A stretch of DNA of 64,000 nt from Methylobacter sp. KS41 (GCA_002862125.1 PHSP01000001.1:1460501-1524500), one strand, 5' to 3'. Shown: positions 18,144 to 29,820, counted from the first letter of the stretch. Notes: a model not told the origin generated them from the letters alone. Translations and numbers: made by a program.

Positions 18144-18758
18144 ATGAGTATTGATCAGGAAACGCCTGAATCGCAGGTTGAGGTTGAATCTGCCGCTGAA
18201 AATACAGCCGTCAATGAAGAGCATCCGCACACCGAATTATGTGAACATGAGTACACGATTGAAGAACTGAAAAAGGAGCTGGAAGAGGCTAAGCAAAAGG
18301 CGGCTGATACCTGGGATAAATCGGTACGCATCCAGGCGGAAATGGAAAACCTGAAAAGAAGAACGCAAAAAGACCTGGAAGATGCGCATAAGTTTGCCTT
18401 GACCAGTTTTGGCAAAGAATTATTGCCGGTATTTGACAGCCTGGTTCTGGGTTTGCAAGCGGCGGCCGGTGATAGCGAAGACGTTAAAAAATTCCGGGAA
18501 GGCAGTGAATTAACTATCAAACAGTTCGAAGCCTTGTTTGCAAAATTCAACATCGTTGCTATTGATCCCCTTGGACAGCCTTTTAACCCAGAACAACATC
18601 AGGCGATGCTCATGCAAGTGGTAGAAGGCGCGGAACCCAACACCGTGGTTAACGTTTTTCAAAAAGGTTATATGCTTAATGGCCGCTTACTGCGACCAGC
18701 CATGGTGGTAGTCGCAAAGCCGGCAGAAAAACCGTCAGAACTTAATGAACTGGCTTGA
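18144..18758 (+). CDS. grpE: Nucleotide exchange factor GrpE
   Basis: GrpE releases ADP from DnaK. The 204-residue product has an acidic unstructured N-terminus, a long helix (EELKKELEEAKQKAADTWDK, then RIQAEMENLKRRTQKDLEDA), and the C-terminal beta domain with QPFNPEQHQAML and FQKGYMLNGRLLRPAMVVVA. The ATG at 18144 starts MSIDQETPES; the longer frame lacks a ribosome site. It lies 64 nt after hrcA and 72 nt before dnaK on the same strand. Confidence 0.96.
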   Translation: MSIDQETPESQVEVESAAENTAVNEEHPHTELCEHEYTIEELKKELEEAKQKAADTWDKSVRIQAEMENLKRRTQKDLEDAHKFALTSFGKELLPVFDSLVLGLQAAAGDSEDVKKFREGSELTIKQFEALFAKFNIVAIDPLGQPFNPEQHQAMLMQVVEGAEPNTVVNVFQKGYMLNGRLLRPAMVVVAKPAEKPSELNELA

Positions 18759-18830
18759 ACACAATAAAACAGCCCCCATATCGGCATTAACATTTACATT
18801 TTTTAAACAAATTCAAGTCTGGAGCATTCA

Positions 18831-20762
18831 ATGGCTAAAATAATTGGGATAGATTTAGGAACAACCAACTCGTGTGTCGCGGTGCTGGAAAACGGTGTGG
18901 CAAAGGTGATTGAAAACAGCGAGGGCGCGCGTACCACGCCTTCCATTATCGCCTTTAGCAGCGATGACGAAGTTTTAGTTGGGCAATCGGCAAAACGTCA
19001 GGCCGTCACCAATCCAAAAAACACACTGTTTGCAATTAAACGATTAATAGGCCGCCGCTTTAAAGATGATGTCGTGCAAAAAGACATCAAAATGGTCCCT
19101 TACAAAATCACCGAAGCTGAAAACGGCGACGCATGGGTAGAAGTGCATGGCAAAAAAATGGCGGCGCCGGAAATTTCAGCCCGCGTTTTAATGAAGCTGA
19201 AAAAGGACGCGGAAGCGTATTTAGGAGAAACCGTTACCGAAGCCGTTATTACCGTACCGGCTTATTTTAACGATTCACAACGTCAGGCGACCAAGGATGC
19301 GGGCCGTATTGCAGGTTTGGAAGTTAAACGCATCATTAACGAACCGACTGCATCAGCGCTCGCATTCGGCATGGATAAGCCCAAAGGCGATACCAAGATC
19401 GCAGTCTATGACCTGGGCGGCGGCACTTTTGATATTTCCATCATTGAAATCGCCGAAATTGATGGCGAACACCAGTTTGAAGTATTATCAACCAACGGCG
19501 ACACCTTCCTGGGCGGTGAAGATTTTGACTCAAGAGTCATTGAGTATCTTGCCAGCGAATTTAAAAAAGAAAGCGGCGTGGATGTCCACAACGATCCATT
19601 AGCGTTGCAACGTTTGAAAGAAGCGGCCGAAAAAGCCAAGATTGAATTATCTTCAAGCCAGCAAACTGATGTTAACTTGCCGTATATAACCGCGGACGCA
19701 TCTGGCCCCAAGCATTTAAATGTTAAATTGACCCGCGCCAAACTGGAATCCCTGGTTGAAGAACTGATTATGCGGACTAAAGGCCCCTGTGAAGTGGCTC
19801 TTAAAGACGCCGGTTTGTCAGCATCGGAAATCAATGATGTAATTTTGGTGGGCGGTCAAACGCGTATGCCAAAAGTGCAGGACATGGTAAAAAGCATTTT
19901 CGGCAAGGAACCGCGTAAAGACGTCAATCCTGACGAAGCGGTTGCTTTGGGCGCTGCAATTCAAGCGGGCGTTTTGGCGGGCGATGTTAAGGACGTCTTG
20001 TTGCTGGACGTTATTCCCTTGTCTCTGGGCATTGAAACAATGGGCGGCATTATGACCAAATTGATTGAGAAAAATACCACCATCCCAACCAATGCGGCCC
20101 AGGTATTTTCTACTGCCGAGGACAATCAAACCGCCGTTACGATTCATGTATTGCAAGGCGAGCGTGAAAAAGCGGCAGCCAATAAATCGCTGGGGCGTTT
20201 TGATTTGGCGGATATTCCGCCTGCATCGCGCGGCGTTCCGCAAATTGAAGTGTCTTTCGATATTGATGCCAACGGTATCTTGAACGTATCCGCTAAAGAC
20301 AAGGCAACCGGCAAAAAACAGTCGATTGTTATTAAAGCCTCCAGCGGCTTGTCAGATGATGAAGTGACCCGCATGATTAAAGATGCTGAAGCTCATGCCG
20401 ATGAAGACCGTAAGCTGACTGAGTTAGTCCATGCCCGCAACCATGCGGACGGCATGATTCACGCAACCGAAAAATCCCTTAAAGAATTGGGCGATCAGGT
20501 CGGCGCGGATGAAAAAACCAGCATTGAACATGCTATTGATGCCTTGAAAGAAGCAGTAAAAGGTGATGATAAGGAAACCATAGAAGCTAAAACCAATGAC
20601 TTGACCGAGTTGTCCGGCAAACTGGCTGAACGCGTCTATGCTCAAAAAGCGGGGACTGAAGACGGTGAAGCTCATCATCATGATAGCGGCTCTTCATCAG
20701 CGCATCACGAAGCTGATGACGGCGTTGTTGATGCTGAGTTTGAAGAAGTCAAAAAAGACTAA
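18831..20762 (+). CDS. dnaK: Chaperone DnaK (Hsp70)
   Basis: This is the ATP-dependent Hsp70 chaperone, 643 residues. It starts [20 protein letters not shown] with the phosphate-1 loop, and shows [15 protein letters not shown] (phosphate 2) and [17 protein letters not shown] (adenosine motif). The linker [19 protein letters not shown] leads into the substrate-binding domain. The conserved C-terminal motif [10 protein letters not shown] is present, but the disordered tail before it is unusually His-rich ([18 protein letters not shown]). It is part of the hrcA-grpE-dnaK-dnaJ group. Confidence 0.98.
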   Translation: MAKIIGIDLGTTNSCVAVLENGVAKVIENSEGARTTPSIIAFSSDDEVLVGQSAKRQAVTNPKNTLFAIKRLIGRRFKDDVVQKDIKMVPYKITEAENGDAWVEVHGKKMAAPEISARVLMKLKKDAEAYLGETVTEAVITVPAYFNDSQRQATKDAGRIAGLEVKRIINEPTASALAFGMDKPKGDTKIAVYDLGGGTFDISIIEIAEIDGEHQFEVLSTNGDTFLGGEDFDSRVIEYLASEFKKESGVDVHNDPLALQRLKEAAEKAKIELSSSQQTDVNLPYITADASGPKHLNVKLTRAKLESLVEELIMRTKGPCEVALKDAGLSASEINDVILVGGQTRMPKVQDMVKSIFGKEPRKDVNPDEAVALGAAIQAGVLAGDVKDVLLLDVIPLSLGIETMGGIMTKLIEKNTTIPTNAAQVFSTAEDNQTAVTIHVLQGEREKAAANKSLGRFDLADIPPASRGVPQIEVSFDIDANGILNVSAKDKATGKKQSIVIKASSGLSDDEVTRMIKDAEAHADEDRKLTELVHARNHADGMIHATEKSLKELGDQVGADEKTSIEHAIDALKEAVKGDDKETIEAKTNDLTELSGKLAERVYAQKAGTEDGEAHHHDSGSSSAHHEADDGVVDAEFEEVKKD

Positions 20763-21081
20763 ATCAAACCGGTGGCGTACATCCGCCTTCTTTTTTGAAG
20801 GAGGTTATAGCAATTTAAAGCAGGTTGGCGTAAAGATATTTGCCCAACCTGCATCTGTTATGAGACGGCCATGGAAGACGCCTCTTTGCAGGAACGCCGC
20901 CAGCGATGCTTTCGCAATCCCTGAAAATTCAGCCAGCGGGCCTGAGCCGTTACTTTATTTCCACGCTCATGTTTGCCGGCTATGCACATTAAAACAATTC
21001 CGCGCCTTTATTGTGCGTGGCTTCTATTAACCCCGCAGCAATGCTTTATCTCCTGAGCAATGATCAGGAGCGGATTGAAAC
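20763..21081. other. Intergenic stretch between dnaK and dnaJ
   Basis: No gene is supported. Just after dnaK a small hairpin (GGCG...CGCC) followed by TTCTTTTTTG at about 20769-20798 may be a weak terminator. The 319-nt gap suggests that dnaJ may also have its own promoter, which I could not pinpoint. No CIRCE copy is present here. Confidence 0.45.
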
Positions 21082-22218
21082 ATGGCAACAAAAGAAGACT
21101 TTTACAAACTGCTCAACGTTGATAGAAACGCCAGTGATGCAGAGATCAAGAAAAGCTATCGCAGCTTGGCGATGAAGTATCATCCCGACAGAAACGCTGA
21201 CAATCCACAAGCAGCTGAAGTTAAATTCAAGCAAATTAAAGAAGCTTACGAAGTTTTATCAGATCCTAAAAAACGCTCGGCTTATGACCAGTTCGGTCAT
21301 GCGGGCGTTGACCCGTCAATGGGCGGACGTCCCGGCGGATTTAGCGGCGCAGAAGGTTTCAGCGATATTTTCGGCGATGTGTTCGGCGACATTTTTGGGG
21401 GCGGAAGACAGCGCAGCAACGTTCAGCGCGGCTCAGACCTACGTTATAATCTGGAATTAACGCTGGAAGAAGCCGTTGCCGGAACAGAAACAAAAGTTCG
21501 CATCCCTGTGCTGGTCACTTGCAACGAATGCAGCGGTTCGGGCGCTAAAAAAGGCTCGAGTCCGATTATCTGCTCTACCTGCCATGGTCACGGCCAGGTC
21601 CGGATGCAGCAAGGTTTCTTTTCAGTGCAGCAGACGTGTCCTACCTGTCGCGGGACAGGCAAGCAAATTAAAGACCCCTGTGGAAAATGCCATGGACAAG
21701 GGCGCATTCAGGAAACCAAAACCTTGTCCGCAAAAATCCCGGCCGGCGTCGACACGGGCGATCGCATACGTCTGGCTGGAGAAGGCGAGGCAGGGGAGCG
21801 CGGCGGGCCGTCTGGCGATCTTTACATTGAGATCCGGGTAAAAGAACACGACATTTTCGTTCGCGACGGCGCGAATTTGTATTGCGAAGTGCCTATCAGT
21901 TTTGTTACTGCCTGCTTGGGCGACATCATACAAGTGCCTACCCTGGATGGCGAAGTAAAGCTGACTATCCCACCTGAAACGCAAACTGGAAAATCGTTCA
22001 GATTGCGCGGCAAGGGGGTTAAACAAGTCAGAGGCGGGGCCGTCGGTGATTTACTGTGCAAGGTAAAAATTGAAACCCCGGTTCAGTTGACCAAGGAACA
22101 AAAAGCGCTGATTGAAAAACTGGGCGAATCGCTATCCAGCGGCGGCAAACATCACAGCCCTCAAGAACATACATGGATTGATGGCGTAAAAAACTTTTTT
22201 GATAAATTGACAGGATAA
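21082..22218 (+). CDS. dnaJ: Chaperone DnaJ (Hsp40)
   Basis: DnaJ delivers substrates to DnaK and stimulates its ATPase. The J domain has the HPD motif at residues 34-36 ([11 protein letters not shown]). A Gly/Phe-rich segment ([20 protein letters not shown]) follows, then the zinc domain with four CxxCxGxG motifs ([32 protein letters not shown]) and the C-terminal domains. The length of 378 residues is standard. DapB starts 3 nt downstream, so the two are cotranscribed. Confidence 0.98.
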   Translation: MATKEDFYKLLNVDRNASDAEIKKSYRSLAMKYHPDRNADNPQAAEVKFKQIKEAYEVLSDPKKRSAYDQFGHAGVDPSMGGRPGGFSGAEGFSDIFGDVFGDIFGGGRQRSNVQRGSDLRYNLELTLEEAVAGTETKVRIPVLVTCNECSGSGAKKGSSPIICSTCHGHGQVRMQQGFFSVQQTCPTCRGTGKQIKDPCGKCHGQGRIQETKTLSAKIPAGVDTGDRIRLAGEGEAGERGGPSGDLYIEIRVKEHDIFVRDGANLYCEVPISFVTACLGDIIQVPTLDGEVKLTIPPETQTGKSFRLRGKGVKQVRGGAVGDLLCKVKIETPVQLTKEQKALIEKLGESLSSGGKHHSPQEHTWIDGVKNFFDKLTG

Positions 22219-23025
<807 letters not shown>

Positions 23026-23205
23026 TAAACCTTCTCTACCATCAAAGCGACTTCAACTTCTATTGCAACACCTTTCCTCTGTCCTACCCCGTATGGAGAA
23101 TACGCCATAAAACCCATTATGCGAAGTCTTATAGTCGAGTATCCGGAACACTAAAACAAAATAGACCATAAGAAAAGCACTATTTGTAGTACAAAAGGAC
23201 AGCGC

Positions 23206-23219
23206 TACCCCCTGTCCTT
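23206..23219 (+). repeat. 14-bp direct repeat, copy 1
   Basis: TACCCCCTGTCCTT occurs here and again at 23806-23819, exactly 600 bp apart, flanking the AT-rich hypothetical gene. Here GGACAG precedes it, so GGACAG and CTGTCC form an inverted repeat. It may be a REP-type unit or a border of the inserted segment. Confidence 0.5.
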
Positions 23220-23260
23220 GCAATTTTTGGGAATTGTTATTGATTGGATAAAAGACAAAA

Positions 23261-23722
23261 ATGAATAATCAAAAGTCACTAGAAAAATTACTATTAAAAG
23301 CTTTTATGGAAGAAGCTGTAGAGGCAGGAATATCTATAACTTATAAAAGACTCTATGTTAACGATAACTTATTAAAAAAAATAAATATAAATAATAAGAC
23401 CAAAGCTACCTTAAAAGAACTTGAAGAAGCAACTAATAAATGCATTGCGTTTGAATGGGTAGAACGTCACCAAATAATTGGCAATACGTTACCGGGTAAT
23501 GATTTAAGAAGTCAGGTTATTAATGCTATTAAACCTGTACAATTTTATTTTACTTTAACAAATAAGGGATATGAAGAAGCTAATGCACTAATACATAAAG
23601 ATAAGCGAACAAAAATAAAAAAAATTTCAGACTATCTTGAAGACCATAAAGGTTTATTTTATCCACTAGCCGGTGCTGCCAGCATTTTAGCAATATGGAA
23701 TGTTATTAGTCATTTAAAGTAA
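23261..23722 (+). CDS. AT-rich orphan gene, small protein with C-terminal membrane anchor
   Basis: The 153-residue product has no family I recognise. The first 120 residues are charged and helical, with a pattern that could be a winged-helix-like fold (LLLKAFMEEAVEAGISITYK, YFTLTNKGYEEANALI). A C-terminal hydrophobic segment (FYPLAGAASILAIWNVISHL) could anchor it in the membrane. The coding sequence is far richer in A+T than dapB and copA on either side, and a 14-bp repeat flanks it, so recent transfer is likely. Confidence 0.6.
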   Translation: MNNQKSLEKLLLKAFMEEAVEAGISITYKRLYVNDNLLKKININNKTKATLKELEEATNKCIAFEWVERHQIIGNTLPGNDLRSQVINAIKPVQFYFTLTNKGYEEANALIHKDKRTKIKKISDYLEDHKGLFYPLAGAASILAIWNVISHLK

Positions 23723-23740
23723 CCACTTCGCATACTATGC

Positions 23741-23783
23741 AAAAAAGCCCCGTCTGCCTGATATTATCAGCCGGTGCTTTTCT
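23741..23783 (+). terminator. Rho-independent terminator candidate after the AT-rich orphan gene
   Basis: Arms AGCCCCG and CGGTGCT (one mismatch) enclose an inner palindrome CTGATATTATCAG, preceded by an A run and followed by CTTTTCT. It lies 18 nt after the stop codon of the orphan gene. Confidence 0.5.
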
Positions 23784-23805
23784 ACTTAAGAGAGACGACA
23801 CTAAT

Positions 23806-23819
23806 TACCCCCTGTCCTT
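23806..23819 (+). repeat. 14-bp direct repeat, copy 2
   Basis: This is an exact second copy of TACCCCCTGTCCTT, lying after the orphan gene and its terminator candidate. Together with copy 1 it brackets a 600-bp segment of foreign-looking composition. Confidence 0.5.
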
Positions 23820-23982
23820 ATCGTAACTTGACAGATATTGAACAAGGCGGACACCAATGTTTTTGGTAATTGCCTTGGTTCTGTTATGCTTTCAAGCCTG
23901 TGACTTAATCAAGCGCTTATTTTTAGGGTAAAACGAGTAAAAATTTAGCGACCATATCCGGTCAAAATAAGGGGGTTCCGTT

Positions 23983-26283
23983 ATGAATCACGCTCATGAA
24001 AACTCTTCTCCCAAAGCGCCTCGCAAAGACATCTATACCTGCGCCATGCATCCGGAAATTCGCAGCGAACAAGCGGGAAGCTGCCCGAAATGCGGCATGG
24101 CGCTGGAAAAGGCGGCGGTTACGGCTCCCGGAATTCGCACTGAATACGTCTGTCCGATGCACCCGGAAATTATTCGCAATGAGCCGGGTTCCTGCCCCAA
24201 GTGCGGCATGACGCTGGAACCCCGCGAGATTTCAGGAAACGGCGAAGAAAACCGGGAACTCATCGATATGAGCCGGCGCTTCTGGATCAGCGCCGTATTA
24301 TCGTTACCCGTATTCATTATGGCTATGGCCCATGAAATGATGCCGGAATCAATTGCCGGTTTCTTAACCATTCACAAAATGCAATGGCTGGAATTTGCTT
24401 TAGCCACGCCGGTCGTTTTGTGGGGCGGCTGGCCGTTTTTTCAACGCGGCTGGGCTTCTGTTATTAACCGCAGCCTTAACATGTTTACCCTGATTGCATT
24501 AGGTATCGGCGTTGCCTGGATTTACAGCGTATTGGCCGTCTTTCTGCCGCAGATTTTTCCGCTGCTGATGCGCGATGAAAATGGTGTCGTGCCGGTGTAC
24601 TTTGAAGCGGCTGCCGTGATCACCTCATTGGTTTTACTAGGGCAGGTTCTGGAGTTGCGGGCCAGAAGCCGGACTGGCGATGCGATTAAGCTGTTGCTGG
24701 GACTTGCTCCAAAAACGGCTCGAATTCACCATGCCGACGGCAGCGAAACCGACATGCCACTGGAACAGGTAAAAACCGGAGATATCTTACGCGTGCGGCC
24801 CGGCGAAAAGGTGCCGGTTGACGGCATAGTAATCGAAGGTTCAAGTTCAGTCGATGAATCGATGGTGACGGGTGAACCGGTTCCGGTGGAAAAGGTTGCC
24901 GGCATGCCTCTCATAGGTTCAACGATCAACGGAACAGGCAGTTTATTGATGCGGGCCGGGCGCGTCGGCAGCGATACCCTGCTTTCCCAAATTGTACGCA
25001 TGGTCAGTGAAGCGCAACGCAGCCGCGCGCCCATTCAAAAACTGGCCGATGTGGTTGCCGGATACTTTGTCCCCGCCGTGATACTGACAGCCATGATTAC
25101 CCTGGCGGTTTGGTGGCAATGGGGGCCTGAACCCAGACTGGCTCATGCCGTCGTGAACGCCGTGGCGGTATTGATCATCGCTTGTCCCTGCGCATTGGGA
25201 TTGGCGACTCCTATGTCGATCATGGTTGGAACCGGACGCGGGGCGTCAGCGGGCATTCTGATTAAAAACGCCGAAGCCCTGGAAATAATGGAAAAAATTG
25301 ACACTTTGGTCGTTGATAAAACCGGCACTTTAACGGAAGGGAAACCCAAGCTCATTGAAGTTGAAACAGCCAACGGCTTCATTAAGGAAGATGTATTGTG
25401 TTTTGCCGCCAGCCTGGAACGCGCCAGTGAACATCCCCTTGCCGCCGCGATTGTTAAAAGCGCTGAGGAACAGGGCCTGGCGCTGATGCCGGTCGCTAAT
25501 TTTCAATCACTGACCGGCCTTGGCGTTACCGGACAAGTGAAAGGCCGCAACATTGCATTAGGCAATGCGCAGTTGATGCTTGAATCAGGCATAGCGACGG
25601 ATCTTTTAACTGCTTCGATAGAAACTCTGCGTAACCAGGGGCAAACGGTCATGATGATAGCCATCGACGGCAAAGCCGCCGGTCTGCTGGGAGTGGCCGA
25701 CCCGGTCAAGAAAACAACGCTGAAGGCGCTTGCGGAACTGCAAAAAGAGGGAATCACGGTGGTGATGCTGACCGGCGACAACCGTTCGACTGCCGGGTTT
25801 GTCGCCCAAAGCCTGGGTATTGATCAGGTTTTTGCCGAAGTTTTGCCGGATCAAAAAGCCGGAGTTATAAAAAAATTGCAGGCTGAAGGACGAATAGTCG
25901 CCATGGCGGGAGACGGCATTAATGACGCCCCGGCTTTAGCGGCGGCCCACATAGGCATCGCCATGGGCTCCGGCGCTGACATAGCCATGGAAAGCGCGGG
26001 CGTTACCCTGGTAAAAGGTGATTTATTGGGACTTTTGAAAGCCCGTCATTTAAGCCGTGCCACCATGCGCAATATCCGTCAGAACTTATTTTTTGCTTTT
26101 ATTTATAACGCTCTCGGCGTGCCGGTCGCCGCCGGCGTGCTGTACCCGTTTTTTGGCATTCTGCTGTCGCCTATGATAGCAGCCGCAGCGATGAGTTTTA
26201 GTTCGGTTTCGGTCATTGCCAATGCATTACGGCTAAAACGGGTGTCATTAATAACCGCTAATTACAGTGACTTTATTGAATAG
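23983..26283 (+). CDS. copA: CopA-type copper P1B-ATPase with two N-terminal heavy-metal-binding modules
   Basis: This ATPase exports Cu(I) or Ag(I) across the inner membrane. The 766-residue product opens with two copies of the short module [20 protein letters not shown] and [15 protein letters not shown]...CPKCGM instead of the common CxxC ferredoxin-fold HMA domain. Membrane helices follow, with the ion-binding CPC at residues 401-403 ([13 protein letters not shown]) and the phosphorylated Asp445 in DKTGTLTEG. The HP motif SEHPLAAAI and the hinge [10 protein letters not shown] are present. The same class of module sits in the CusB adaptor of this window, so the two systems probably handle the same metal in cytosol and periplasm. 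Confidence 0.95.
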   Translation: MNHAHENSSPKAPRKDIYTCAMHPEIRSEQAGSCPKCGMALEKAAVTAPGIRTEYVCPMHPEIIRNEPGSCPKCGMTLEPREISGNGEENRELIDMSRRFWISAVLSLPVFIMAMAHEMMPESIAGFLTIHKMQWLEFALATPVVLWGGWPFFQRGWASVINRSLNMFTLIALGIGVAWIYSVLAVFLPQIFPLLMRDENGVVPVYFEAAAVITSLVLLGQVLELRARSRTGDAIKLLLGLAPKTARIHHADGSETDMPLEQVKTGDILRVRPGEKVPVDGIVIEGSSSVDESMVTGEPVPVEKVAGMPLIGSTINGTGSLLMRAGRVGSDTLLSQIVRMVSEAQRSRAPIQKLADVVAGYFVPAVILTAMITLAVWWQWGPEPRLAHAVVNAVAVLIIACPCALGLATPMSIMVGTGRGASAGILIKNAEALEIMEKIDTLVVDKTGTLTEGKPKLIEVETANGFIKEDVLCFAASLERASEHPLAAAIVKSAEEQGLALMPVANFQSLTGLGVTGQVKGRNIALGNAQLMLESGIATDLLTASIETLRNQGQTVMMIAIDGKAAGLLGVADPVKKTTLKALAELQKEGITVVMLTGDNRSTAGFVAQSLGIDQVFAEVLPDQKAGVIKKLQAEGRIVAMAGDGINDAPALAAAHIGIAMGSGADIAMESAGVTLVKGDLLGLLKARHLSRATMRNIRQNLFFAFIYNALGVPVAAGVLYPFFGILLSPMIAAAAMSFSSVSVIANALRLKRVSLITANYSDFIE

Positions 26284-27324
26284 CCGCGATGAGAATAAGG
26301 AGGAATTCAAGGTAATCCGGATTACCCGCTGAGGTTTACATGCGCAATAGGCCAATTCGCGTAGCCAGGGGCTGCCCGGTAAATGCGCAACTTCTATGAA
26401 AAGCCCGGACATACCAGTTAAAATAACGGCAGATTCAATACCCCGCGCCAACCAGAAACAATAGCCAAGTGTCTTGGCAGCACGCGTCAAATCCTTGTCT
26501 GTTTCCGCCACGATTATGAGCAAAAGATTGATCGCGATAGACAGCTATGGCTGAGAAACATCTCAAGGGACAGCAACTTAAGACACTGGAATTACAAGGG
26601 CTGTACGGCGCTTCCAGCCGGGGAAAAAGCGCAGTGATCAATGCCTTTCGCCGATGGTTTCTCAGTCAGGCTGTGCAGGAAAAATTGCTTCGAGATTCCG
26701 GTGCACAGTATATACGCCTGGAATTCCGGAAACCAGTGAGAATGCTGGGTAAAATCCGTTTTCAGAACGATTCGATAGGCATAAACCCATGGAAGAAATA
26801 AAATTATCCTTTTCAAACAAACGTTGACTAGTTACCATCTACCGGCAATACGAAAAACTCATTATACGGTTTAACGTCCAAGCGGATTGATAGGAACAAT
26901 GAATAAATCATCAAATTATTCTGAAATAGGTACACGCTCCGGTTCTGCTTTTGGCGGATTTAACAGAGGCAAGGTTTTGGTTTTCTGGCGGCTGAGCTTG
27001 TAGGTAAGGAATATGAATGTTCTGTAAAGATCATCTCCGGTTTGCCTGTTCACGCCGCTTGCGATTTTGGCGGGTTTTTTTCACTGGATAATTGCAGCTG
27101 AAAAACGCGGTAAAACCGGGAAAATGTTTTATCCTGTAATGGCAAAATATAGCTATGGAACAACTATCAATGCTTGGACATGGGCGTTTTAGCGATATGC
27201 AATAAATAATCGGAATTATGCAAGGTTTATAGTTAAGCGATTATGTTTACAGTCCTGATCGATGGTATTTTTAACTGATCGATCAAGTGCGCTTCTTTTT
27301 AAAAAATTAATCTGGAGAATGATT
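26284..27324. other. 1-kb gene-poor stretch after copA
   Basis: I find no well-supported gene. A perfect palindrome lies at 26311-26326. A plus-strand frame at 26547-26801 (84 codons, product basic, no known family) has no good ribosome site. A 34-codon frame starting at 26899 has an AGGAAC site but no recognisable product. A hairpin CGCC...GGCG followed by seven T near 27034-27060 may be a terminator. Confidence 0.45.
26311..26326. promoter_or_regulatory. Perfect 16-bp palindrome downstream of copA
   Basis: GGTAATCCGGATTACC is its own reverse complement. It lies 28 nt after the copA stop codon, with no gene close downstream. It could be a dimer binding site or part of a terminator; there is no T run. 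Confidence 0.4.
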
Positions 27325-27960
27325 ATGGCTGAAACAGACCAACAACAAGATGTGAAAGATGCTGTCCGGACAGCTGTTAAATCGGGAACTGACGTGCATC
27401 AACAAGTCAAGGCTATTACGCTGAAAGCGCTGACGGAAAGACAACTGGATATAGAAAATATCAAAAGCGTTACTGAAGAAGTCAGTAAGGGTATTAATGA
27501 GGGCATGGCTACTCAGGGTGAACATGCCAGAGAGGTGTTTAAGCAGGCGGCAACGGCATTGGACGATGCTTTGGCGATTGCAACGGAAGCATCAAAACTG
27601 GCTATTGAAGAGGCCGCTTCCAGAGTTAATGAATATTCCGAGCATGAGCTCAATGATGCAATCAAGGATTTAAGGGATATGGAAGGCTCATTTCTCGATT
27701 CACTGGAGAAAATAGCCAAAGGCGGTAATCAGGTTGTTGCTGACATTGCTAGTGACTTTATTGCTCATGCCGGGCAAAGCGGAACGGCAGTCGGCAAACA
27801 AACCTTAATTGCTCTGGAAGCCCTGAAAGACGTGCCGCTGATAAGCAAAAAAATGATTGTATCCGGTACGGTTAGCGCAGCTTCCACTTTAGCGAAAATT
27901 GGCAGTGGTATTTTATTGGGCATCGCTGAGAGCCTGCAAGCAACTCATTCCAGAAAATAA
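27325..27960 (+). CDS. Helical protein of unknown function upstream of an AarF-type kinase
   Basis: The 211-residue product (MAETDQQQDVKDAVRTAVKS onward) is almost wholly alpha-helical and rich in Ala, Glu and Lys, with a phasin-like or apolipoprotein-like repeat pattern (KQAATALDDALAIATEASKL). A Gly/Ala/Ser-rich C-terminal segment (SGTVSAASTLAKIGSGILLG) could associate with membrane. The ATG at 27325 has GGAG 6 nt upstream, while the longer frame has none. The AarF/UbiB gene starts 16 nt downstream, so the two are very likely cotranscribed. A lipid- or quinone-associated role is inferred only from that neighbour. Confidence 0.7.
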   Translation: MAETDQQQDVKDAVRTAVKSGTDVHQQVKAITLKALTERQLDIENIKSVTEEVSKGINEGMATQGEHAREVFKQAATALDDALAIATEASKLAIEEAASRVNEYSEHELNDAIKDLRDMEGSFLDSLEKIAKGGNQVVADIASDFIAHAGQSGTAVGKQTLIALEALKDVPLISKKMIVSGTVSAASTLAKIGSGILLGIAESLQATHSRK

Positions 27961-27976
27961 GGGTCAATAGCGCTTC

Positions 27977-29653
27977 ATGTTATGGGAAATGTTAAATGCG
28001 GCCCGGGATTTGGGCAGGGTTCATGCAATTGCTTCGGTTTTAATCCGCTATGGATTTGGCGGTTTTGTTAACAGTCTGGGGATGGGCAAGGCATTGGAAA
28101 GCGCCGGCAAAGTACTGCGTTGGCAGCAAACGGAAGACTATGTAAAACTCGACACGCCGCAACGGATCCGCCGGGTGCTCGAGGATTTGGGGCCGACCTT
28201 CATTAAATTGGGGCAAATCCTGGCGACGCGCGTCGATTTATTCCCGCCTCAATATATTGCCGAGTTTGAAAAACTTCAGGATCAAGCGCCTCCCATAGCT
28301 TTTGAAGAGTTGCTGCCCCAGCTCGAAGAAGATCTTGGCGGCAGTATTGATGATTTTTTTTCGGAAGTCGAAAGAGAACCTCTTGCAGCGGCTTCAATTG
28401 CCCAGGTGCATAAAGCCGTTCTCAAGAACGGAACGCCGGTCATTTTAAAAATACGCAGACCTGGCCTACGCAAAATCATTGAAGCCGATTTGCGTCTCTT
28501 GAACCGTATTGTTGATATTGCTGAATCAGAATCTCCGGAGATTCGCCGGTTTCATCCCAAGGAAGTTCTGCGTCAGTTTAACCAATCCTTGCGCAGGGAA
28601 CTTGACTTAGCCGCCGAGTGCAGGAACGCTGAACGGGTAGCCGCGAATCTGGCCGATGATCTCAACACCAGGATTCCCGAAGTATACTGGCAATGGACCG
28701 GTGAAAGACTGAACGTACAGGAATATATTCAAGGTATTCAAGGCAGAGATCTTGAGGCTGTTGAAAAGGCCGGCCTGAATAGAAAATTACTGGCTGATCG
28801 CGGCACCACGGCGGTTATTAAGATGATTATGGAGGACGGCTTTTTTCATGCCGACCCGCATGCCGGAAATGTGTTTTATCTGCCGGATAATAAACTGGCA
28901 TTTATAGATTTCGGCATGGTCGGGCGCTTGACTGAAGAGCGGAGAGAGCAGGTTGTCAGCTTGTTGTACGGCATGATCAATCATCTTCCGACTAAAGTAG
29001 CCGAAATACTGGAAGACTGGTCGGACAATATTTACACCGATGAACAGGTGCTGACCATTGAGATAGAAGCCTTTGTTGATCAATACAGTTCGCTGGCGCT
29101 TAAGGATTTAAGCCTTACCGCCATGATGAGCGATCTGATGGCGTTATTAAGGGACCATAATCTGATATTGCCCGCCGATCTCGCCTTGTTAATCAAAGCT
29201 TATATCACTTTGGATGGCCTTGGCAGACATCTGAGTCCGGATTTCAATACGCTGGTTTTTGCCGCGCCGTATATCCAGAAAATCATGATGGCGCGCTATC
29301 ATCCGGAGGCTATCGCCAAACGGGGATGGCGCAACCTGATCAGCGTTGCCGACCTTTTGGCCAGCTTGCCGAAAGATCTGCGTAAGCTGTTGCGCGCTTC
29401 CAGAAAAGGTGCCATTCAGGTTGACATCACTGTCAGGCGTCTCGATCATTATGTTAATAACATTGATAATGCCATCAGCCGGTTAACCATGGGCATAGTG
29501 ACAGCCGCGCTTATTATTGGCTCTTCCATTATCATGACGGTAAAAGGCGGGCCGGAATTATTCGGCCTGCCCGCATTTGGATTTCTTGGATACACTTTTG
29601 CCACCATAGGAGGCGTCTGGCTGCTACTTTCCATTTGGAAAAGTGGACATTAG
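27977..29653 (+). CDS. AarF/ABC1/UbiB-family atypical kinase
   Basis: This 558-residue product is of the UbiB/COQ8 family, membrane-bound ATPases or kinases needed for ubiquinone synthesis or lipid handling. The family KxGQ motif is seen in IKLGQILATRVDLFPPQY, the alanine-rich loop in PLAAASIAQVHKA, the ATP-binding Lys in VILKIRRPGL, and catalytic motifs in FFHADPHAGNVFYL and FIDFGMVGRL. Two C-terminal helices (GIVTAALIIGSSIIMTV and FGFLGYTFATIGGVWLL) anchor it. It is not in a ubi operon; it pairs instead with a helical protein, so it may be a paralogue of UbiB rather than the biosynthetic one. Confidence 0.9.
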   Translation: MLWEMLNAARDLGRVHAIASVLIRYGFGGFVNSLGMGKALESAGKVLRWQQTEDYVKLDTPQRIRRVLEDLGPTFIKLGQILATRVDLFPPQYIAEFEKLQDQAPPIAFEELLPQLEEDLGGSIDDFFSEVEREPLAAASIAQVHKAVLKNGTPVILKIRRPGLRKIIEADLRLLNRIVDIAESESPEIRRFHPKEVLRQFNQSLRRELDLAAECRNAERVAANLADDLNTRIPEVYWQWTGERLNVQEYIQGIQGRDLEAVEKAGLNRKLLADRGTTAVIKMIMEDGFFHADPHAGNVFYLPDNKLAFIDFGMVGRLTEERREQVVSLLYGMINHLPTKVAEILEDWSDNIYTDEQVLTIEIEAFVDQYSSLALKDLSLTAMMSDLMALLRDHNLILPADLALLIKAYITLDGLGRHLSPDFNTLVFAAPYIQKIMMARYHPEAIAKRGWRNLISVADLLASLPKDLRKLLRASRKGAIQVDITVRRLDHYVNNIDNAISRLTMGIVTAALIIGSSIIMTVKGGPELFGLPAFGFLGYTFATIGGVWLLLSIWKSGH

Positions 29654-29820
29654 CTTTGACGTTGAAGCGCTGAATGTTGATGACGGTTTTTCAGGACCTA
29701 TGCCGGCAAAAAACAGCCGCTATACCAAAATAACGTTTCAGCGGACCGCGAGAGTCATTCAACCGGGCCAACACTACTCATCAGCCCGGCGATCATGGGA
29801 CAAAAGCAATGCTGCTCCGT

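Noticed and set aside
26547-26801. 84-codon plus-strand frame after copA
   Set aside because: No ribosome site, no known family, and an overlapping minus-strand frame of similar length; a chance frame is more likely.
26899-27003. 34-codon frame with an AGGAAC site (starts MNKSSNYSEIG)
   Set aside because: Very short, weak ribosome site, no known product and no context.
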